64,000 nucleotides of DNA from Streptomyces sp. SW4 (GTDB lineage Bacteria; Actinomycetota; Actinomycetes; Streptomycetales; Streptomycetaceae). The translations under genes were made by a program, and so were the position numbers. Where the stretch lies: positions 806,001-870,000 of the forward strand of contig QKWM01000001.1 of assembly GCA_003248315.1 (NCBI GenBank), given 5' to 3'. Positions 59,420 through 64,000 of this stretch are shown in pieces; within the stretch, counting starts at the first letter, position 1; every line of letters begins with the position of its first letter. Under the pieces are notes generated by a model. The model did not search any database. It saw only the letters and a list, made by a program, of their open reading frames with translations, and was not told the origin of the DNA.

Positions 59420-59967
59420 ATGAGGCTTCGCGAGGAACTGCCCGGCGACACGGCGGCGGTGGGCGCACTGCACCGGGAGGCGTTCGGCGACCACGGCAAG
59501 CTGGTGGCCGAGCTGACGGACGGGCTGCGCGCCCGTCTCACCCCCGACGACGGACTGTCGCTGGTGGCGGAGGAGGACGGGCGGGTCGTCGGGCACGTCA
59601 TGTTCACCCGGAGCCTGCTGGACGCTCCGCGGCGCCTGGTCGACGTGCAGGTGCTCAGCCCGCTGGCCGTCACGCCCGACCGGCAGCGGCGCGGCGTCGG
59701 CTCGGCGCTGGTGCGGCGCGGTGTGGAGATCCTCACCGCCCGCGGGGTCCCGCTCGTCTTCCTCGAGGGCGACCCCCGCTACTACTCCCGTTTCGGCTTC
59801 GCACCCGGCGGCGGGTCCGGCTTCCGCAGGCCGTCCCTGCGGATCCCGAGGCCGCCTTCCAGGCCCTCGCCCTGCCGGCGTACGAGCCGTGGATGACGGG
59901 CACGCTCGTGTACTCGGAGACGTTCTGGCAGTACGACGCGGTCGGCCTGCGAGAGCACCACCGATGA
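59420..59967 (+). CDS. GNAT N-acetyltransferase
   Basis: About 181 residues. MRLREELPGDTAAVGALHRE, GLSLVAEEDGRVVGHVMFTR, LSPLAVTPDRQRRGVGSALV with the RxxGxG acetyl-CoA loop, and VPLVFLEGDPRYYSRFGFAP as in YhbS-like enzymes. One -1 break near 59845; the end is VYSETFWQYDAVGLREHHR. The substrate is unknown. Confidence 0.88.
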
Positions 59968-60159
59968 CGCGACCACGCACCGGCGCTCCCGAGGCCGGCG
60001 ACGGCCCGGCCCCCGGCGACCGGCCGGCCCCACACACCCGGGCCGGGAAGCACCTCGGCACGGGGCAGCGCGTCGTGTCCGCCGAGCGGCTGCGCGGCGG
60101 GTGGACGCCCACGGCTGAGCGGCCCCCGCCCGGCCAGGGCGCCGCGGGGCCGGGGCGGG

Positions 60160-60668
60160 TCAGGTGCGGAGCTTGCGGGCGGGCAGCAGGACGTGGGCCG
60201 CCGTCGCGAGGGTGTCCTCGTCGTTGGCGAACGCGGCCAGGGCCTGCGGGTCGCCGGGCTCGGCGTCCTGGGGCCAGGTGCGGGTGGCGAAGATGAGGTA
60301 GGCGACACCGCGCCGGTCGACGGCGGCCAGCCAGTCCGGCGGCGGCACGAACTGCGAGTTGACCTGGAGCACGGTGAGGACCGCCGCGTTGGGCACGACG
60401 AGCAGGCTGATCGGCAGCCGTGGCCGGGCGGCGGCGTCCACCAGCCCCTCGCCCGGCGGCAGGCCCATCGAGCGCAGCAGGTGCTCGACGGCGGCCGAGC
60501 AGGCTTCCGGTCCGTCGGCTCCGTCGCCGCGGGAGCAGACGAGCAGGTAGGGGACGGGACCCTCGGGGTCTCCCGGCTCCAGGACATGACGCTGAGCGTG
60601 CCCGGGTCACCGGTCCTCGTGGCGGGCGTCCCGGTCGAAGCGGGCGTTTCGGATGAAGTGGAAGTCAC
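60160..60668 (-). CDS. DUF5949 family protein
   Basis: About 169 residues. The N-terminus MTSTSSETPASTGTPA with GDPGTLSVM and the C-terminal LVDAAARPRLPISLLVVPNA, QVNSQFVPPPDWLAAVDRRG, VAYLIFATRTWPQDAEPGDP, LATAAHVLLPARKLRT are like the DUF5949 family of Streptomyces. Its function is unknown. One -1 break near 60565. GTG 60668 is the start. Confidence 0.72.
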
Positions 60669-60938
60669 CGCGGAACCCTATCGACGCACCGGCAGGCGCC
60701 CGCGCCGCGCTCACCCGACCAGGTGACGGCCTCACGGGCGTCCACACGATCGAGCGACGGCGCGAGCCGTCGCCGGCCAAGGGGGCAGCGGTGGGACGGC
60801 TTCGCCCGTCGTCCCGGCGGCACCGGGATCCGTAGGGGCCGGCCGGGGCCGTGGAACAGGGCGTCATGGAACGGCTGGTTCCGGGTAGGGGCGCCCGGAG
60901 TCCCGACACCCCGACCGAGGAACGGAGCGCACCCGTCC

Positions 60939-61933
60939 ATGCCGTACGTACCCGACCGCCCGGCCGCGGACCCCACCGTGGAACTGGCCTTCTCGATGCC
61001 GGACTGGGCACGCGACCACACCGCCGAACTGATCGGGATACCGCTGCGCATCGCGCTCATCGTGGTGGTCGTCGCGCTGGTGCGGATGCTGGCCAAGCGG
61101 GCCATCACCCGTGTCGTCAAGCGGATCCTCGAACCGACCGACGGCGGGCGGGAGCCCGGGCGCAGGACGGGCCGCGGCCCGCGGTCCTGCACCGCGACCG
61201 GTCCCGGGCCCGGGAGCGCAGGGAGCAGCGGGCGCGGACGATCGGCTCCGTCCTCAGCAGCATCGTCTCGGTCGTCCTGTTCGCCGTCGGCGTGGCCATG
61301 GTGCTGGACCAGATCGGCATCGCCCTCGGACCGCTGCTCGCCAGCGCCGGAGTGGTCGGTCTCGCGATCGGCTTCGGCGCGCAGAGCCTGGTCGCCGACT
61401 ACCTCTCCGGCATGCTCATCATGATCGAGGACCAGTACGGCGTCGGCGACTCCGTCGACCTCGGCGAGGCGGTCGGCGAGGTCGAGCACGTCGGCCTGCG
61501 TCTCACCCAGGTCCGCGACCTCAACGGCGGCCTGTGGCACATCCGCAACGGCGAGATCCTCCGTGTCCGCAACGACAGCCAGGAGTGGGCCCGCGCCGTC
61601 CTGGACGTGTCCGTGGCCTACGACGCCAACCTCGACGAGGTCTACCGGGTGCTGGAGGAGACCGGCAAGGCCCTGCGCCAGGACCCGGACTTCGCCGACG
61701 TCCTGCTGGAGGACCCCGCCGTGTGGGGCGTGCAGTCGCTCGACGCGGACGGTGTCCTGGTGCGGGTGGCGGTCAAGACGGTCCCCCTCCAGCAGTGGGG
61801 CGTCACCAGGGAGTTGCGGCGCCGCGTCAAGGAGGCGCTGGACCGCGCGGGCATCGACATCCCCTTCCCGCAGCGGACCATCTGGCTGCGCAACGAGGAC
61901 GCGCCCGCGGCGGCCGGAGGCGCCCTGCGCTGA
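60939..61933 (+). CDS. MscS-family mechanosensitive channel
   Basis: About 331 residues. Two or three membrane helices (IGIPLRIALIVVVVALVRML, IGSVLSSIVSVVLFAVGVAM) precede the pore helix and beta domain: LLASAGVVGLAIGFGAQSLV, ADYLSGMLIMIEDQYGVGDS and VDLGEAVGEVEHVGLRLTQV with RDLNGGLWHIRNGEILRVRN. It releases solutes on osmotic downshift. One break near 61185. ATG 60939 begins MPYVPDRPAADPTVE. Confidence 0.92.
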
Positions 61934-62026
61934 ACGCGGAGGCACTTCGGGCGGCCCGCGGCCGCGTACGGACGCCCGTGGCGGGCAGACGTGTCGGAGC
62001 AGGCCGCGAACCGGAAGGCACCCGTC

Positions 62027-62448
62027 ATGGGCGAATCGTCGGTACGGGCAGTGGGGTGGGCGCGCTCCCTGCCGGTGGACAGCGGAGTGAAGGCCGCCCG
62101 GGACTGGGCGTGGCGGCATCTGGAGACCCTGGGCTGGACCACCAGCGATCCGGCCACCGCGGACGCCGTCCTGCTCACCGTCTCGGAGCTGGCCACCAAC
62201 GCCCACGTCCACGCGCACAGCACCGCGCATCTGGTGATGAGCTGGGACAACCGCTGTCTGCACGTCGCGGTGCACGACGGCTCGCCTCAGCTGCCGGCGC
62301 CCCGCAGCCCGGGCACCGAAGGGCTCGGCGGGCGCGGCATGCTGCTGGTCGACGCCCTCGCCGACAGCTGGGAGGCGCGGCGGTGCCCGGACGGCAAGAC
62401 GGTCATCGCCTGCTTCCGCCCTCCGGGCATGCGGCGGACGACGACTGA
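62027..62448 (+). CDS. Solo RsbW-like HATPase
   Basis: About 140 residues. SVRAVGWARSLPVDSGVKAA, AVLLTVSELATNAHVHAHST (N-box), LHVAVHDGSPQLPAPRSPGT and GLGGRGMLLVDALADSWEAR are the HATPase_c boxes. One -1 break near 62425 lets it end HAADDD at 62448. ATG 62027 follows GGAAGG; GTG 61991 is possible. It is like the anti-sigma kinases at 9997 but with no STAS gene nearby. Confidence 0.85.
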
Positions 62449-62579
62449 GGGACCGTCGGGCAGAAGAACGCCGGGCGTGTGCCCGTGGCTTTCGGGTGAT
62501 CATCGACCGGGCGTGACCGGATGCCGGTGCGGCGGGGAAGTGATCCCGCGTCACACCCCTGCTCCATCCGGAGGTTTGC

Positions 62580-62813
62580 ATGCGTATGCGCACGTTCGTC
62601 GCGGCCGGGCTGCTGTCCGTCGCGGTCGCGGTGGCGGGTGCCGGCACGGCCAGTGCCGCCGACGGCCCGCAGTCGGTCGAGGTCGAGGGCGGCTGGTTCG
62701 CCCACAAGTCCGCGGCCCAGTTCATGAACGTCGGCGGCGAGAACGGTGTCACCTGGGCCGGCGAGGCCGAGGCGCACAGCGGCGGCGGCCTGGAGGTCGA
62801 GGCCGGCGACTGA
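62580..62813 (+). CDS. Small secreted protein
   Basis: An intact 77-residue protein. The signal peptide MRMRTFVAAGLLSVAVAVAG ends at TASAADG; the mature 50 residues contain SVEVEGGWFAHKSAAQFMNV and GGENGVTWAGEAEAHSGGGL. It lacks Cys. ATG 62580 follows GGAGG. It is followed by a strong terminator and has no recognised family. Confidence 0.78.
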   Translation: MRMRTFVAAGLLSVAVAVAGAGTASAADGPQSVEVEGGWFAHKSAAQFMNVGGENGVTWAGEAEAHSGGGLEVEAGD

Positions 62814-62836
62814 CGTCCCGCCCTCTCGCCGACGGT

Positions 62837-62867
62837 CCGGCCCGGCCCCGCAGCGGGGCCGGGCCGG
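62837..62867 (+). terminator. Strong hairpin terminator
   Basis: CCGGCCCGGCCCCG at 62837-62850 pairs perfectly with CGGGGCCGGGCCGG at 62854-62867 around CAG, 24 bp after the secreted-protein stop codon. Confidence 0.9.
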
Positions 62868-62930
62868 CGCATGTGCGGGCGTCTGACCAGCCGGTATGTG
62901 ATCCGGCCGACGTTGCCGTACTCCCAGTAA

Positions 62931-63233
<303 letters not shown>

Positions 63234-63236
63234 GCG

Positions 63237-63271
63237 GGCGCCCCGATCCCACGGGGGTGGGCCGGGGCGCC
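63237..63271. terminator. Bidirectional hairpin
   Basis: GGCGCCCCG at 63237-63245 pairs with CGGGGCGCC at 63263-63271. It separates the Cys-containing gene from the converging TerB gene. Confidence 0.7.
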
Positions 63272-63286
63272 TGATGGCCGGCGGGC

Positions 63287-63852
63287 TCAGATGCCGAACT
63301 CGGCGGGCGAGACGCCGAGCGCGGTGCAGGCCTCGCGGACCACCTGCTGCTCGGCCGGCTCGAAGTACCCGTCGGCGCCGGCGACGACGATGCCCGTCTG
63401 GATGACCGCACGGGCCTCCTGCGGCTTCTTGGCGGCCTTGGCGATCACCTGGAGCGCCTCGGACCTGCCCTGCTGGAAGTCGGCGAGGAGCCGGTCGACG
63501 TGCTGGTTGAACCGCTGGCGGAGCTGGTCCGCCGGGAAGTTCTGCAGCACCTCGTTGGTGACGATCAGCTCCTCCACCCGCTGCCGCTCCGCCGGCTCCA
63601 CCTGCCCGTCGGCGGCGGCCACCAGCGCGCACATCGCCATGCTGGCGTCCCGGTACGCGCCGCTCTTCAGCTCGGTCTTCACGGACGCGAGCTGGGACTT
63701 GAACAGGCCGATCAGCTGTGCCTTGGAGCCCGAGCCGGACGAGCCGGAGCCCGACCCGTGGCCGCCGGCCCCGAACTGCCCGTGCCCGCCCGTGCCCGAG
63801 CGCCCTGGGCTTGCTGGAAGCTCTTGGCCTGGTCCTTGATCCGGTCCCACAT
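63287..63852 (-). CDS. TerB-family tellurite resistance protein
   Basis: About 189 residues. MWDRIKDQAKSFQQAQG begins it; a Gly/Ser linker (GHGSGSGSSGSGSKAQ) follows after a -1 break near 63805, then the TerB fold: KTELKSGAYRDASMAMCALV, AAADGQVEPAERQRVEELIV, FPADQLRQRFNQHVDRLLAD, AVIQTGIVVAGADGYFEPAE. It relates to tellurite and oxidative-stress resistance and is widespread in Streptomyces. Confidence 0.88.
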
Positions 63853-63903
63853 CGCCACTGGTGCCACCTCGGCTTCTGGTGCTGCCTGTCGGTCATGATC
63901 CGC

Positions 63904-63923
63904 GGCCGTGCTCGCGCACGGCC
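63904..63923. other. Hairpin upstream of the TerB gene
   Basis: GGCCGTGC-TCGC-GCACGGCC is a perfect 8-bp inverted repeat about 52 bp before the TerB start. It may be an operator or the terminator of a gene beyond the window. Confidence 0.4.
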
Positions 63924-64000
63924 CGCCAGGTCAACGCGCCCGGCACCACAGGGGTTCCCGTTCGGCAAAGGCAGTGCAAAAGACCGAGGAGGAAACGGGC

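Noticed and set aside
63930..63990. An ECF-type promoter (GGAAC-N18-GTT) upstream of TerB on the minus strand
   Set aside because: It matches only part of the SigR consensus and such short motifs are common in this composition.

Overview
The window is chromosomal DNA from a Streptomyces-type actinomycete. The inference rests on G+C of roughly 73% with G/C at nearly every third codon position, many GTG/TTG starts, and typical Streptomyces families: RsbU-type PP2C phosphatases with STAS and HATPase partners, a large sigma-B catalase, GH64 beta-1,3-glucanase, a LAXTG sortase substrate, DUF5949, and phosphoketolase next to GH65. The sequence carries a heavy load of single-base deletions, mostly in G/C runs of three or more. 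Most genes over about 700 bp are therefore split over two or three frames although their proteins read through cleanly. I treat this as sequencing or assembly error, give one span per gene and mark the approximate break points.

Layout. 0-11 kb: an MFS exporter, a CsbD-like stress protein behind a sigma-B-like promoter, two large multidomain PP2C phosphatases, a VOC protein, a secreted GH64 glucanase under two abutting palindromes (one LacI-type), a HATPase kinase-like protein and a STAS antagonist. 11-17 kb: an Mrr-type nuclease, then glpD-tetR divergent from an alkyl-DHAP-synthase-like flavoenzyme and a diacylglycerol-kinase-like enzyme, which looks like a glycerol/ether-lipid locus. 17-21 kb: a KatE-type catalase with a very good sigma-B promoter, a small secreted protein, and a protein resembling Bacillus Cyt cytolysins. 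21-28 kb: a translationally coupled sugar operon (binding protein, two permeases, hydroxyacid dehydrogenase, DUF2264) under a DeoR/LacI hybrid regulator with recognisable candidate operators.

28-38 kb: methyltransferase, RibD-like reductase, SDR, a DUF1996 LAETG surface protein, a flavodoxin-like protein, GNAT, a DHA2 exporter with its TetR, and a rhodanese/CsoR-family pair around a perfect operator that looks like a persulfide (CstR-type) sensor, with a broken TauE/SafE exporter beside it. 39-44 kb: phosphoketolase plus GH65 phosphorylase. 44-46 kb: a complete but atypical tRNA cloverleaf with anticodon UCC and its own terminator, a DMT transporter, and a small HTH-like protein behind an AT-rich repeat-containing control region. 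46-50 kb: P450, an orphan FAD-binding medium subunit, a YVTN lipoprotein and a Lys/Ala-rich coiled-coil/winged-helix protein.

50-64 kb: an Asp-nucleophile alpha/beta hydrolase, a CcdA-DsbA-CPVC thiol relay, secreted and membrane proteins of unknown role, a lipoprotein, GH25 lysozyme, three methyltransferases, GNAT, DUF5949, MscS, a second solo HATPase, two tiny proteins and a TerB protein.

The recurring themes are envelope and stress physiology (sigma-B-type promoters, partner-switching proteins, catalase, MscS, thiol relay), carbohydrate uptake and phosphorolysis, and GC-rich minisatellites in intergenic DNA. No CRISPR array, insertion sequence, rRNA or biosynthetic gene cluster was seen. 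The strongest candidates for new biology are the unusual tRNA, the Cyt-like protein, the ether-lipid-like locus and the sulfur-sensing locus.
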